This document shows, piece by piece, positions 1 to 7,008 of a stretch of 15,193 bases of DNA (positions are counted from its first letter, which is position 1; each line of letters begins with the position of its first letter). Origin of the DNA: an uncultured Bdellovibrio sp. (GTDB taxonomy: Bacteria; Bdellovibrionota; Bdellovibrionia; Bdellovibrionales; Bdellovibrionaceae). The notes beneath the pieces were generated by a model that had not been told where the DNA came from, did no database searches, and was given only the letters and a program-made list of their open reading frames with translations. The stretch covers positions 1-15,193 of the forward strand of contig CAMLRE010000007.1 in NCBI GenBank assembly GCA_946482355.1, written 5' to 3'. The translations under genes were made by a program, and so were the position numbers.

Positions 1-304
1 AAGAATACATTTTTTCAGCTTCTACGTTTTTAGAATCTAAAGAAAATTCAAACGAAGCGTACGATGATAAGTTGTACATTAAAATTTGTGCTTCAGAGTA
101 AGTAAAAAGAGTTTCTTGCAAACCCTCTAAAGTCGCTGGATTTAATGTTTCTTCGGGCTTTGCTAAAGCTGAAGAAAAACTTTTTAAGTTCGTTTCAATT
201 TTTGCGATATAAGCTTTTAACTGCGTAAGATCCGCAGTCCATTCTTTTGAAGTGAAAGACGGGTACTCAGTTGTATTATCCCATCTTGGTAAAATTTCAT
301 TCAT
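1..304 (-). CDS. M3-family oligoendopeptidase (PepF-like), N-terminal part, truncated by window edge
   Basis: Reading the minus strand from ATG at 304 gives 101 complete codons that stay open to the window edge, so the 3' part lies outside. The start (MNEILPRWDNTTEYPSF) has the N-terminal 'P-R-W-D-x-(S/T)-x-x-Y-P' pattern of M3B oligoendopeptidases. It is followed by a helical region with 'TLEGLQETLFTYSEAQILMY' and 'YASFEFSLDS', resembling the N-terminal helical lobe of PepF. The zinc motif HExxH lies further downstream and is not visible, so activity cannot be judged. Family members are cytoplasmic metallopeptidases cleaving medium-length peptides. The start lies 15 bp after the pyrE stop on the same strand, with a GGTAGG-like Shine-Dalgarno sequence, so co-transcription with pyrE is likely. 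The family call is good; the exact subfamily is inferred from the N-terminus alone. Confidence 0.75.
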   Translation of the reverse strand, partial: MNEILPRWDNTTEYPSFTSKEWTADLTQLKAYIAKIETNLKSFSSALAKPEETLNPATLEGLQETLFTYSEAQILMYNLSSYASFEFSLDSKNVEAEKMYS

Positions 305-319
305 AAAGGCCTACCTTTT

Positions 320-841
320 TTATTTCGGAAAATCTGTTCTTACGAACAAGCTTTTTACTTGAAGATCAATCGCATTTAATTTTGCTACAGCCTCATCACC
401 ACCGCGGTTGATCACGCATAATACAGTGTTGATGTTAGCTTTCACCGAACGAAGATCTGCGGTGCTTAAAATAACCTGGCCACCTGAAGTGATCACATCT
501 TCGATGATACAAACTTTTTTATTTTCAATCGCAGCTCCTTCAGCAAATAAACATGTTCCGTAGTCTTTTGCTTTTTTTCTAACGAAGGTCACTGGAATTC
601 CAGTCTCAAGCGAAATGGCTGTGGCTACAGGAATTCCGCCCATTTCAAGTCCGGCTAAAACTTCTGTGTCTTTTGGAACGAGCTGTGCCATTTGACGAGC
701 GATTTCGCGCAATAATTCAGGGCGAGATTCGAAACGATACTTATCAAAGTATTCATTCGAGATTTGTCCTGAACGTAATTTGAATTCTCCAGTTAAATGA
801 GCGACGTCGAAGATTTTTTTAGCGAGTTCTGAATGAGTCAT
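320..841 (-). CDS. pyrE: Orotate phosphoribosyltransferase
   Basis: This enzyme transfers ribose-5-phosphate from PRPP to orotate, giving orotidine 5'-monophosphate in cytoplasmic de novo pyrimidine synthesis. The 173-residue protein has the PRPP-binding motif CIIEDVITSGGQV at residues 111-123, the catalytic-loop region FVRKKAKDYG at 87-96, and the N-terminal orotate-site region SGQISNEYFDKY at 24-35. Length is slightly shorter than typical bacterial PyrE, but all core motifs are present. The frame could open 18 bp earlier at a GTG (859). I chose ATG 841 because AAAGGAAA sits just upstream of it, inside the longer reading. It is the first gene of a probable pyrE-peptidase operon and is divergent from the small membrane protein at 928. 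Confidence 0.95.
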   Translation of the reverse strand: MTHSELAKKIFDVAHLTGEFKLRSGQISNEYFDKYRFESRPELLREIARQMAQLVPKDTEVLAGLEMGGIPVATAISLETGIPVTFVRKKAKDYGTCLFAEGAAIENKKVCIIEDVITSGGQVILSTADLRSVKANINTVLCVINRGGDEAVAKLNAIDLQVKSLFVRTDFPK

Positions 842-927
842 GCAGTTTCCTTTAGACACTAAATTGTTCGAAAAAGTTTGGCTTAGATTATGCTTTAATT
901 AATGAAGTTGGAAGTCATGGTGCTAAA

Positions 928-1152
928 ATGAAAAAGCAATTAAGCTTATGGTTTGAACAATTGAAAGAGCAGTTGATCAGTCGGGGTAAGGCCTCAGACT
1001 TTCAAACCTTACGTCTTTTCGCTATCTTAGCGGGCCTGACATTAATCTTTGTCGTCATGCTCACCGTAGTGCAGTTCTCGCCAGTAGCGCCTAACCATAC
1101 GGAATTAAAGAGCAATCAAGACCTAAGTACTGAAGCCAAACTGTCACCTTAA
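928..1152 (+). CDS. Small single-pass membrane protein, unknown function
   Basis: A 74-residue protein of no recognised family. A basic, amphipathic N-terminus (MKKQLSLWFEQLKEQLISRGK) is followed by one hydrophobic helix at about residues 30-50 (LFAILAGLTLIFVVMLTVVQF), then a polar C-tail rich in Asn, Ser and Glu. This is typical of a small inner-membrane protein with the N-terminus in the cytoplasm. A GGAAG at 910-914 is 13 nt from the ATG, which is far for a Shine-Dalgarno sequence. A four-codon mini-ORF (917-931) ends by overlapping this start codon. Divergent from pyrE and convergent with the CBS-domain gene. The hydrophobic segment and intergenic layout favour a real gene, but there is no homology support. 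Confidence 0.6.
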   Translation: MKKQLSLWFEQLKEQLISRGKASDFQTLRLFAILAGLTLIFVVMLTVVQFSPVAPNHTELKSNQDLSTEAKLSP

Positions 1153-1233
1153 AATCGACCAGCCCCGCGTTGCTGCGTCCTCGACGTGCATAAAGCACGC
1201 CTTCGAGCCTTGCGCCTTGGTCTGATCGGTTTT
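1151..1233. terminator. Long imperfect palindrome between convergent genes; probable bidirectional terminator or dispersed palindromic repeat
   Basis: The outer arms AAAATCGACCAG (1151-1162) and CTGATCGGTTTT (1222-1233) pair at 10 of 12 positions plus one G-U wobble. The centre is a perfect CGTGC-ATAAA-GCACG hairpin (1185-1199). The middle of the arms pairs only partly. The arms end in A and T runs, so transcripts from either strand would finish a hairpin with U residues. It starts within the stop codon of the small plus-strand gene and lies 43 bp beyond the stop of the minus-strand CBS gene. It is much more GC-rich than its surroundings, as dispersed repeats often are. I saw no second copy in this window. 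Confidence 0.6.
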
Positions 1234-1276
1234 AATGCGACAGACCTTATTAAGTTTTATTTAAACTGAAAAATGA

Positions 1277-2314
1277 TTATTTTCTGTGTTGTTTTTTGCG
1301 TTGTTGCCATTGTTCCATGGCGTATTTGCGCATGTCTTCGATGTTGTCGAACTCGTCCATGATTTCAACGCCCAATAGGGTTTCTACGGCATCTTCAAGA
1401 GTTACAAGGCCGGTTGTTACACCGTACTCGTCGTTCACAATAGCTAAGTGGGATTTTTCTTTAATAAAGAAATCTAAAACTTGCGATACGGTCATACGCT
1501 CGGCCACATTTGAAATCGGCATTAACAATTCGCTGATTTTTTTATGATGTTGGTCAGCTGATAAAGCTTCTAAAATTTTATAACGGTGAGTAACGCCGAT
1601 AATATGATCTAAAGAATCCTGATAAACCGGAATACGAGAAAAACGAATTGGTTTAAATTTTTTCGAAACTTCATGAACCGTCATGTCGCCTTCAAGCGCC
1701 ATAAATACTGATCTTGGCGTCATGATATCAGAGACAAAAACGTTATCTAACTTCATTAAGTTTTTAATGATCGTTGATTCTTTCGCTTTTAAAGTTCCTT
1801 CTTCAACACCGATTTCAGCGTGCTTGATCATCTCGTCACGAGTCACATCTGGTTCTTCAGTGCTCGAAGCTAAGATACGAGAAATCATGTCTGACATTTT
1901 AACGAAAGGGTAAACCGCAATCGTCATCATTTGTACGCAGTAAGCACAAAAGAATGATAATGATTTTGGATTATTTTTTCCGATCGTTTTGGGAACGATT
2001 TCAGAAAAAACCAAGATCATAAAAGTTAAGAACACAGAAAATAAAGTCACGTAAGTGTCGCCGAAAGTGTTATGCACTTCGTACGCAATCCACGCTGAAC
2101 CTAAAGTGTGTGAAATCGTATTTAAAGTAAGAATCGCAGAAATCGAGCGGTCCATGTTGTCGATGACATGTTTTAAAACTCTGGCTGATTTAGGACGTTG
2201 CTCAACAGCGACTTCAACGAAGGCCGGAGATAACGAAAGCAAAACAGCTTCGCATAATGAACAAATAAACGAAATAGACAAGATCAGCACGAAGGCGATC
2301 AGAATTAAAACCAT
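1277..2314 (-). CDS. CNNM/CorC-type membrane protein with DUF21 domain and paired CBS domains
   Basis: A 345-residue integral membrane protein. Residues 1-150 form a CNNM (DUF21) transmembrane domain: an N-terminal helix with the CEAVLLSLSP motif (21-30), an Asn-containing helix (LTLNTISHTLGSAWIA) and the hallmark SEIVPKTIGK (104-113). A linker with EEGTLKAKES and DIMTPR (196-201) leads into two CBS repeats at about 202-250 and 265-317, the second ending in DEYGVTTGLVTLEDAVETLL. The C-terminal CorC_HlyC domain of longer homologues is absent; the protein ends in a short basic Gln/Lys tail. Family members are linked to Mg2+/Co2+ efflux or homeostasis, with adenine nucleotides bound by the CBS pair. 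Substrate cannot be assigned here. No clear Shine-Dalgarno sequence precedes the ATG. Confidence 0.9.
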   Translation of the reverse strand: MVLILIAFVLILSISFICSLCEAVLLSLSPAFVEVAVEQRPKSARVLKHVIDNMDRSISAILTLNTISHTLGSAWIAYEVHNTFGDTYVTLFSVFLTFMILVFSEIVPKTIGKNNPKSLSFFCAYCVQMMTIAVYPFVKMSDMISRILASSTEEPDVTRDEMIKHAEIGVEEGTLKAKESTIIKNLMKLDNVFVSDIMTPRSVFMALEGDMTVHEVSKKFKPIRFSRIPVYQDSLDHIIGVTHRYKILEALSADQHHKKISELLMPISNVAERMTVSQVLDFFIKEKSHLAIVNDEYGVTTGLVTLEDAVETLLGVEIMDEFDNIEDMRKYAMEQWQQRKKQHRK

Positions 2315-2429
2315 GTAGTTAACACCATAGAAGACGTTATCTTAGCATCTTTTTAAGGGTAAAAGCTAAGAGCTTCTAGACTATTGACGGGGAATTGATA
2401 TTTCGATGCTTAAACAGTATGCAAAATGA

Positions 2430-2933
2430 TTAAAACAAATGCATTAGCGTAAGGCTTGGATAGGTTTCTTGAATTCGAGCCGTGTCATAGTTCATCGATC
2501 TGTAAGAAACTTGAAGGCCAATATGAAAATGACCACCAAGATGTTCAAGATAGCCAAAATCAATCTGTGGTCCGTGGCCATCCGTCAATGGGCCAAGTTC
2601 AGCGAAAAAATCGTAATGACCTAGAACAAACCAACCAGAGTTCCAATAATAGCCAAGAGATAACCCGTAAGATTTTCCAGTTTGAAATTCAACATCATCA
2701 CGTGATTCTACTAAATAATGAAAACCTAAAGTAGGGCCGCCGCTTCCGATGCGCCCGAAATACATTAAATTAAAATCGCCCTTGCTTGAGTAAATCGAAT
2801 TTTTAGAAGGATCACTTGTTAGCCGGGCTGTACCCGCTCCTTGAAGAATCACTGAGTACATGCGCGGTGATAATGCCGCAAAGCAATTCATTGAAAGAAA
2901 AAAAATAAACAGAGCAACAAAGCCACGCATCAT
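2430..2933 (-). CDS. Small exported beta-barrel-like outer-membrane protein, unknown function
   Basis: A 167-residue protein starting MMRGFVALFIFFLSMNCFA, a typical Sec signal peptide with likely cleavage after residue 19. The mature part alternates Gly/aromatic-rich stretches such as YGLSLGYYWNSGWFVLGHYDFF and HFHIGLQVSYRSM, and ends in a C-terminal Phe (SLTLMHLF). Both are features of small outer-membrane beta-barrels recognised by the BAM complex. I do not recognise a named family. Two consecutive ATGs make the start uncertain by one codon, and no good Shine-Dalgarno sequence is visible. It is divergent from the lipoprotein gene at 3097 across a 163-bp gap. Confidence 0.75.
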   Translation of the reverse strand: MMRGFVALFIFFLSMNCFAALSPRMYSVILQGAGTARLTSDPSKNSIYSSKGDFNLMYFGRIGSGGPTLGFHYLVESRDDVEFQTGKSYGLSLGYYWNSGWFVLGHYDFFAELGPLTDGHGPQIDFGYLEHLGGHFHIGLQVSYRSMNYDTARIQETYPSLTLMHLF

Positions 2934-3046
2934 TTTTTAATTTTAGGACAACATTAAACATCTTGTATATCAATTTTCACAAAGCTTAGGGCTTTTTGGG
3001 ATGTCTTTAATTTGCGAAATCCATTCACGGGCCATTTCAACTTGGT

Positions 3047-3075
3047 CTGACAATTGAAATGTCGAAAGGTTCTAA
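3047..3075 (+). promoter_or_regulatory. Candidate sigma-70-type promoter of the Cys-rich lipoprotein gene
   Basis: CTGACA (3047-3052, 5 of 6 to the -35 consensus) is separated by 17 bp from TTCTAA (3070-3075), a weak -10 box. Spacing and position fit, with a start point near 3082 and the AGAGGTGA ribosome site within the leader. The weak -10 keeps confidence low. Confidence 0.35.
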
Positions 3076-3096
3076 ATTTTTAAAAGAGGTGAAAAA

Positions 3097-3942
3097 ATGT
3101 TAAAATTATTTTCAGCGCCGTTATGCGCACTTATTTTAGTTTTCGGACTTTCAAGTTGTAGTGATTCTGATGACGATACTGCGTTAGCGGGTTCATCTTC
3201 AGATTTAATGATCCAGCAAATCGGTGAATCAATGGTTTCAGTCGATGAGTCGAGCGGAAATAATAACGGCACGTTTACGCGTTCTAGTTTTTTAGAAGCG
3301 GCTTGCAGTGGCGTAAGTTTCGGTGCGTGCGGGGCAACAGCTTCAGCAACTGCAGTTAAAGATTTTAACGGGTGCACACTTGCAAGTGGACTTGTCAGTG
3401 TTTCTGGTACAATCACGCTCACTTACGCAGGCACAGGATCTGGCACCTGTACGATTCCTGCCGTCGGCGACAGTGTAACTCAGGTTCCGGCATTTACGGC
3501 AACTTTAGTTGGTAATAACGGTTCATTTGCAGCTTCAGCTTTATCAACAGGACAAACATTAACCCGTGCAAGTTCTGGTACATTTACTTTTGCTAACACA
3601 GGTATTCGCCGTGTGTACTCGTCGGGATCAGGTAATGCTATTGCTGATATTACAACAGCAACGACATCTGATATTACGATTTCAGGAACAACAAGAACAA
3701 ACCGTGTTATCAATGGAGGCTCTCTGCAGGTTACAAACAATTTAACAAATGAAGTTTGTAACGTTTCACCAAATAACGTGACGTGGACTTCGGGGGCATG
3801 TTCTTGTCCTACATCAGGAACTTGGACGGGCACATGTTCAACAGGACAACCTGTTTCAGTAGCCTTTACTTCGACGTGCGGTAGTGTCGAGACTATGTAC
3901 GGTACGGCTTCGAAAACACTTACAATCGAACGTTGTAATTAA
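3097..3942 (+). CDS. Cysteine-rich secreted lipoprotein, unknown function
   Basis: A 281-residue protein with a type II signal peptide: MLKLFSAPLCALILVFGLSSC, with lipobox LSSC placing the lipidated Cys at residue 21. An acidic Ser/Asp linker (SDSDDDT) follows, as is common after the lipid anchor. The rest is very rich in Thr, Ser and Gly, predicted to be beta-strand, with ten further cysteines (70, 78, 93, 118, 221, 235, 237, 247, 261, 280) that could form up to five disulfides. A CSCPTSGTWTGTC cluster lies at 235-247. I recognise no enzymatic motif. It probably faces the periplasm or cell surface. A strong AGAGGTGA Shine-Dalgarno sequence precedes the ATG, and a terminator-like hairpin follows the stop. 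Confidence 0.85.
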   Translation: MLKLFSAPLCALILVFGLSSCSDSDDDTALAGSSSDLMIQQIGESMVSVDESSGNNNGTFTRSSFLEAACSGVSFGACGATASATAVKDFNGCTLASGLVSVSGTITLTYAGTGSGTCTIPAVGDSVTQVPAFTATLVGNNGSFAASALSTGQTLTRASSGTFTFANTGIRRVYSSGSGNAIADITTATTSDITISGTTRTNRVINGGSLQVTNNLTNEVCNVSPNNVTWTSGACSCPTSGTWTGTCSTGQPVSVAFTSTCGSVETMYGTASKTLTIERCN

Positions 3943-3958
3943 TAAAAGTCAGTCATCA

Positions 3959-3991
3959 ACAGTGGGTCACTCTAAGGCCCACTGTCAATTT
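3959..3991 (+). terminator. Rho-independent terminator after the lipoprotein gene
   Basis: ACAGTGGG (3959-3966) and CCCACTGT (3978-3985) form a perfect 8-bp stem with an 11-nt loop, followed by CAATTTT. It sits 16 bp after the lipoprotein stop codon. The T-tract is short, so termination may be partial. Confidence 0.7.
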
Positions 3992-4102
3992 TCTAAACGC
4001 TCAATGGGTTCAAAACCTTCTATATCGTCTTCAATTAAGGATTGGGAATTGCTGGTTAGGTCTTCGGACTTAAACCCAAACCCACGTTTTTTTGGAGGAA
4101 TA

Positions 4103-4549
4103 ATGAAGTTATCTAAACTAGTTCTAACGGCTATTTTGATGTCTGGTTCAATGGCCTTCGCCCAACAAGAAGAGGTACTTTCTGACGCTCAAATTCAGGA
4201 AACCTACGCCGTTCAATGCGGTACTTTAGAAGAAGTAGGCAAAGCTGTAGGCCAGGATATGTCGACAATCACATCTGAAGAGAAAAAAGAATTACAAGAG
4301 ATGCGCAAAACAACTTACGACGTGTTAGTTGGTGGCGAAAAAGCGATTCAAGCTCTTTTAGATGAAGGTAATAAAAACGACACTGGCGGCTTCGGTGTTA
4401 TTTTAGCCTGTGGTCTTATCGATCAAATCGGTTCAAAAATTTCTGAAAAAGGTTGTTTAAATATCGAGACTGGCGAAACAACTAAAGGTGAAGCCGGTAT
4501 CAAAGCTTGTAAGTCTGTCATGGATGCTATTAAAGCTAAACAAAAATAG
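4103..4549 (+). CDS. Small periplasmic protein with four cysteines, unknown function
   Basis: The frame is open from 3884, but the real start is the ATG at 4103. It is preceded by a strong TGGAGGAA Shine-Dalgarno sequence and begins a clear Sec signal peptide (MKLSKLVLTAILMSGSMAFA, cleavage after Ala20). The upstream part of the open frame overlaps the lipoprotein gene and its terminator. The 148-residue product is mostly helical and charged, with four cysteines (39, 103, 118, 136), enough for two disulfides in the periplasm. The ATSEEKKELQEM-like helix and the Cys-containing helices do not match a family I know. It ends convergently with fusA across a bidirectional terminator. Confidence 0.8.
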   Translation: MKLSKLVLTAILMSGSMAFAQQEEVLSDAQIQETYAVQCGTLEEVGKAVGQDMSTITSEEKKELQEMRKTTYDVLVGGEKAIQALLDEGNKNDTGGFGVILACGLIDQIGSKISEKGCLNIETGETTKGEAGIKACKSVMDAIKAKQK

Positions 4550-4576
4550 TTTCATTTCACGCAGTACGTTTTTTCC

Positions 4577-4620
4577 AAAAAAAAAGCCCCGGTGTTTTGC
4601 ACCAGGGCTTTTTCATTTTT
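4577..4620. terminator. Bidirectional rho-independent terminator between the 4103 gene and fusA
   Basis: The A-tract and GCCC (4577-4589) pair with GGGCTTTTT (4605-4613). GGTG (4591-4594) pairs with CACC (4600-4603) around a TTTTG loop, with one C-A mismatch between the two stem parts. A-tract on the left and T-tract on the right allow termination in both directions. It lies between two convergent stop codons. Confidence 0.92.
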
Positions 4621-4633
4621 AATTACTTAAAAA

Positions 4634-6742
4634 TTATTTTTGTTCAGCAGCACGTTTTGCAGCGTACTTTTTGATTAACTCATCTTGAACGTTACGAGGC
4701 GCTGGAGAGTATTTAGCGAATTCCATAGTGAACTCACCTTTACCTTTAGTCGCTGAACGTAAGTCAGTTGAGTAACCGAACATTTCTGTTAACGGTACTT
4801 CTGCTTCGATCGTTACGTTGCCTTCGATAGTTGTCGTACCAGCAACAACACCACGGCGTTGGCTGATTTGACCAGTTGCTGGACCTTGATATTCTTCAGG
4901 TACAGTTGTCTCAAGTTTCATGATCGGCTCAAGAACTGTCGGTTTAGCTTTTTGGTAAACTTCACGCATTGCCGCCATAGCTGCAATTTTGAAGGCCATG
5001 TAAGATGAATCGACATCATGGAACGCACCGTCTACTAAGTCTACGTCAACATCCACGATAGGGAAGCCGATCATAGGACCTTTAGCGCATTGTTCACGGA
5101 AACCCTCTTCAACAGCTGGGATGAATTCTTTAGGAATACGACCACCCACAACTTTATTGTTGAAACGGAATACTGAACCATCTTCTTGTTTTTCAAGAGG
5201 GCGGATAGCACCAGAGATTTTCGCGAATTGACCAGAACCACCTGTTTGTTTTTTATGAGTGTATTCGTAAGCAGCTTCAGCACCGATAGTTTCACGGTAA
5301 GCAACTTGCGGTTGACCCACAGTAACTTCACAGTTGAATTCACGTTTCATACGCTCGATGTAGATTTCTAAGTGAAGCTCACCCATTCCTGAGATGATTG
5401 TTTCATTAGATTCTTCGTCACGGTGAACGCGGAAAGTAGGATCTTCTTTACGGAATTTTTGTAACGCCTTAGAGAAGTTGTTCGTACCTTCTTTAGATTT
5501 CGGAGCGATCGCTAAAGAGATAACTGAATCTGGAACGTGCATTGATTGCATAGACGCTTGGATGTTTTCGTCACAGAAAGTATCACCTGAAGCACAGTCG
5601 ATACCGAACATAGCAACGATGTCACCAGCGTATGCCACTTCAACGTCTTCCATTTTATCAGCATGCATACGTACAACGCGCGGAACTTTAACTGATTTCT
5701 TACCAGATTGGTTGATAATGAAATCACCTTTACGAAGTGTACCTTGGTAAACGCGCATGTAAGTTAACTGTCCAAACGGAGTTTCTTGAAGTTTGAACGC
5801 TAACGCTACTAGAGGTTTGTTATTATCCGGAGATAATGGGAACTTCTCTTCGTTTTTAGTTAAGTCTAATGCGTTTTCAATTTTTTCAGATGGGTTTGGT
5901 AAGTAGTAAGTAACGCCATCTAATAAGTGTTGAACGTTTTTATTTTTGAACGCAGATCCGCAGAATACTGGAACTAATTTTAATGAGATAACGCCTTTAC
6001 GGATAGCCGCTTTCATTTCGTCTACAGTTGGCATTTCTTCCATTAAGAATTTTTCAGCAATACCGTCGTCGATATCAGCTAATTTGCCAACTAATTCTAA
6101 TTGGTATTTTTTTGCATCTTCAACTAATTCAGCTGGGATTGGAATTTCAACGATGTTTTCACCGTCGTCACCTTGGTTTTCGTAAGCTTTCATAGTTACT
6201 AAGTCTACGATACCACGGTGTTTGTCTTCTAAACCGATTGGAATGTTAGCCATAACAGCGTTAAGACGTAATTTTTCAACTAAAGCATCTTTAACACGGA
6301 ATGGGTTAGCACCTTGACGGTCTAACTTGTTCACGAACGCTAAGCGCGGAACATTGTAACGTTTCATTTGGCGGTCAACCGTGATTGATTGAGATTGTAC
6401 ACCGGCAACACCGCAAAGTACTAGAACAGCTCCGTCTAATACGCGAAGAGAACGTTCAACTTCTACTGTGAAGTCAACGTGGCCCGGAGTATCGATTAAG
6501 TTAATTGTATAATCTTTCCAGTGAACTTGAGTTGCTGCTGACTGGATAGTGATCCCTTTTTCTCTTTCAAGATCCATCGAGTCCATTGTTGCGCCAACGC
6601 CATCTTTACCTTTTACGTCGTGGATTTCATGGATTTTACCACCGTAGAAAAGGATACGCTCAGATAAAGTAGTTTTACCAGAGTCGATATGCGCTGAGAT
6701 ACCGATATTGCGGACTTTTTGAATGTCCCAAGTTTTTGCCAT
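4634..6742 (-). CDS. fusA: Translation elongation factor G, spdEFG1 / mitochondrial EFG1-like subtype
   Basis: This GTPase drives ribosomal translocation. The 702-residue protein has all five EF-G domains. G motifs are visible: P-loop AHIDSGKTT (17-25), [14 protein letters not shown] and NKLD. Domains IV-V carry [20 protein letters not shown] near the C-terminus. Several signatures match the mitochondrial EFG1 type rather than classical bacterial EF-G: Ser instead of Ala in HIDSGKTT, the insert [13 protein letters not shown] before switch I, and [11 protein letters not shown] in domain II. Published phylogenies call the bacterial members spdEFG1 (spirochaetes, planctomycetes, delta-proteobacteria). 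A good AGAGGTTAT site precedes the ATG. The gene stands alone here, without the rpsL-rpsG-tuf neighbours of the str operon. EF-G identity is certain; the subtype is inferred from motifs. Confidence 0.97.
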   Translation of the reverse strand: MAKTWDIQKVRNIGISAHIDSGKTTLSERILFYGGKIHEIHDVKGKDGVGATMDSMDLEREKGITIQSAATQVHWKDYTINLIDTPGHVDFTVEVERSLRVLDGAVLVLCGVAGVQSQSITVDRQMKRYNVPRLAFVNKLDRQGANPFRVKDALVEKLRLNAVMANIPIGLEDKHRGIVDLVTMKAYENQGDDGENIVEIPIPAELVEDAKKYQLELVGKLADIDDGIAEKFLMEEMPTVDEMKAAIRKGVISLKLVPVFCGSAFKNKNVQHLLDGVTYYLPNPSEKIENALDLTKNEEKFPLSPDNNKPLVALAFKLQETPFGQLTYMRVYQGTLRKGDFIINQSGKKSVKVPRVVRMHADKMEDVEVAYAGDIVAMFGIDCASGDTFCDENIQASMQSMHVPDSVISLAIAPKSKEGTNNFSKALQKFRKEDPTFRVHRDEESNETIISGMGELHLEIYIERMKREFNCEVTVGQPQVAYRETIGAEAAYEYTHKKQTGGSGQFAKISGAIRPLEKQEDGSVFRFNNKVVGGRIPKEFIPAVEEGFREQCAKGPMIGFPIVDVDVDLVDGAFHDVDSSYMAFKIAAMAAMREVYQKAKPTVLEPIMKLETTVPEEYQGPATGQISQRRGVVAGTTTIEGNVTIEAEVPLTEMFGYSTDLRSATKGKGEFTMEFAKYSPAPRNVQDELIKKYAAKRAAEQK

Positions 6743-6831
6743 TTATAACCTCTTTGTTTAGGCTTTAAGTTCTTGCTTTTATAAAAGTAAAGATAACGGT
6801 CTATCAGACTTTTTTTCGAGAGGCAAACGCT

Positions 6832-6909
6832 ATGGCGGACGCTCAAAATAAGGGCATGTTTGGAGCTGGATTTGCAAAGTCTGTTGATAGCTATGAAGTT
6901 GCACGTTAA
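6832..6909 (+). CDS. Possible 25-residue small protein, or 5' part of a nonsense-split ORF
   Basis: ATG at 6832 opens a 25-codon frame (MADAQNKGMFGAGFAKSVDS, then YEVAR) closed by TAA at 6907-6909. GAGAGG lies about 8 nt upstream as a plausible ribosome site. After the TAA the same frame stays open for another 33 codons and runs directly into the ATG of the next gene at 7009. A single base change (TAA to GAA) would rejoin the two halves, so this may be a degraded or recently interrupted gene rather than a working microprotein. I recognise no family. The composition looks protein-like, but the length is too short for certainty. Confidence 0.3.
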   Translation: MADAQNKGMFGAGFAKSVDSYEVAR

Positions 6910-7008
6910 CTGGCGCCCAAATCTAATATATTTGCTTTCAGCACAGACTGTGTCGGTTCTTTCGACATTGAGCGCGCTTTCGTCGGTCATCGCGAAGGAG
7001 AAGGTCTA

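Noticed and set aside
2341..2370. CTTAGC...GCTAAG inverted repeat between the CBS-domain gene and the small outer-membrane gene
   Set aside because: Only 6-bp arms with an 18-nt AT-rich loop; too weak to call a terminator or operator.
3072..3833. Two minus-strand open frames (116 and 117 codons) opposite the Cys-rich lipoprotein
   Set aside because: They lie antisense to a gene with a good ribosome site and lipobox, and arise from its Thr/Ser-rich composition.
3884..4102. N-terminal extension of the four-cysteine protein by 73 codons
   Set aside because: It overlaps the lipoprotein gene and a terminator hairpin, and the strong TGGAGGAA plus signal peptide place the start at 4103.
6613..6990. 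125-codon minus-strand frame covering the fusA start and the upstream gap
   Set aside because: It overlaps fusA in another frame; most of the product is out-of-frame fusA sequence and no ribosome site supports it.
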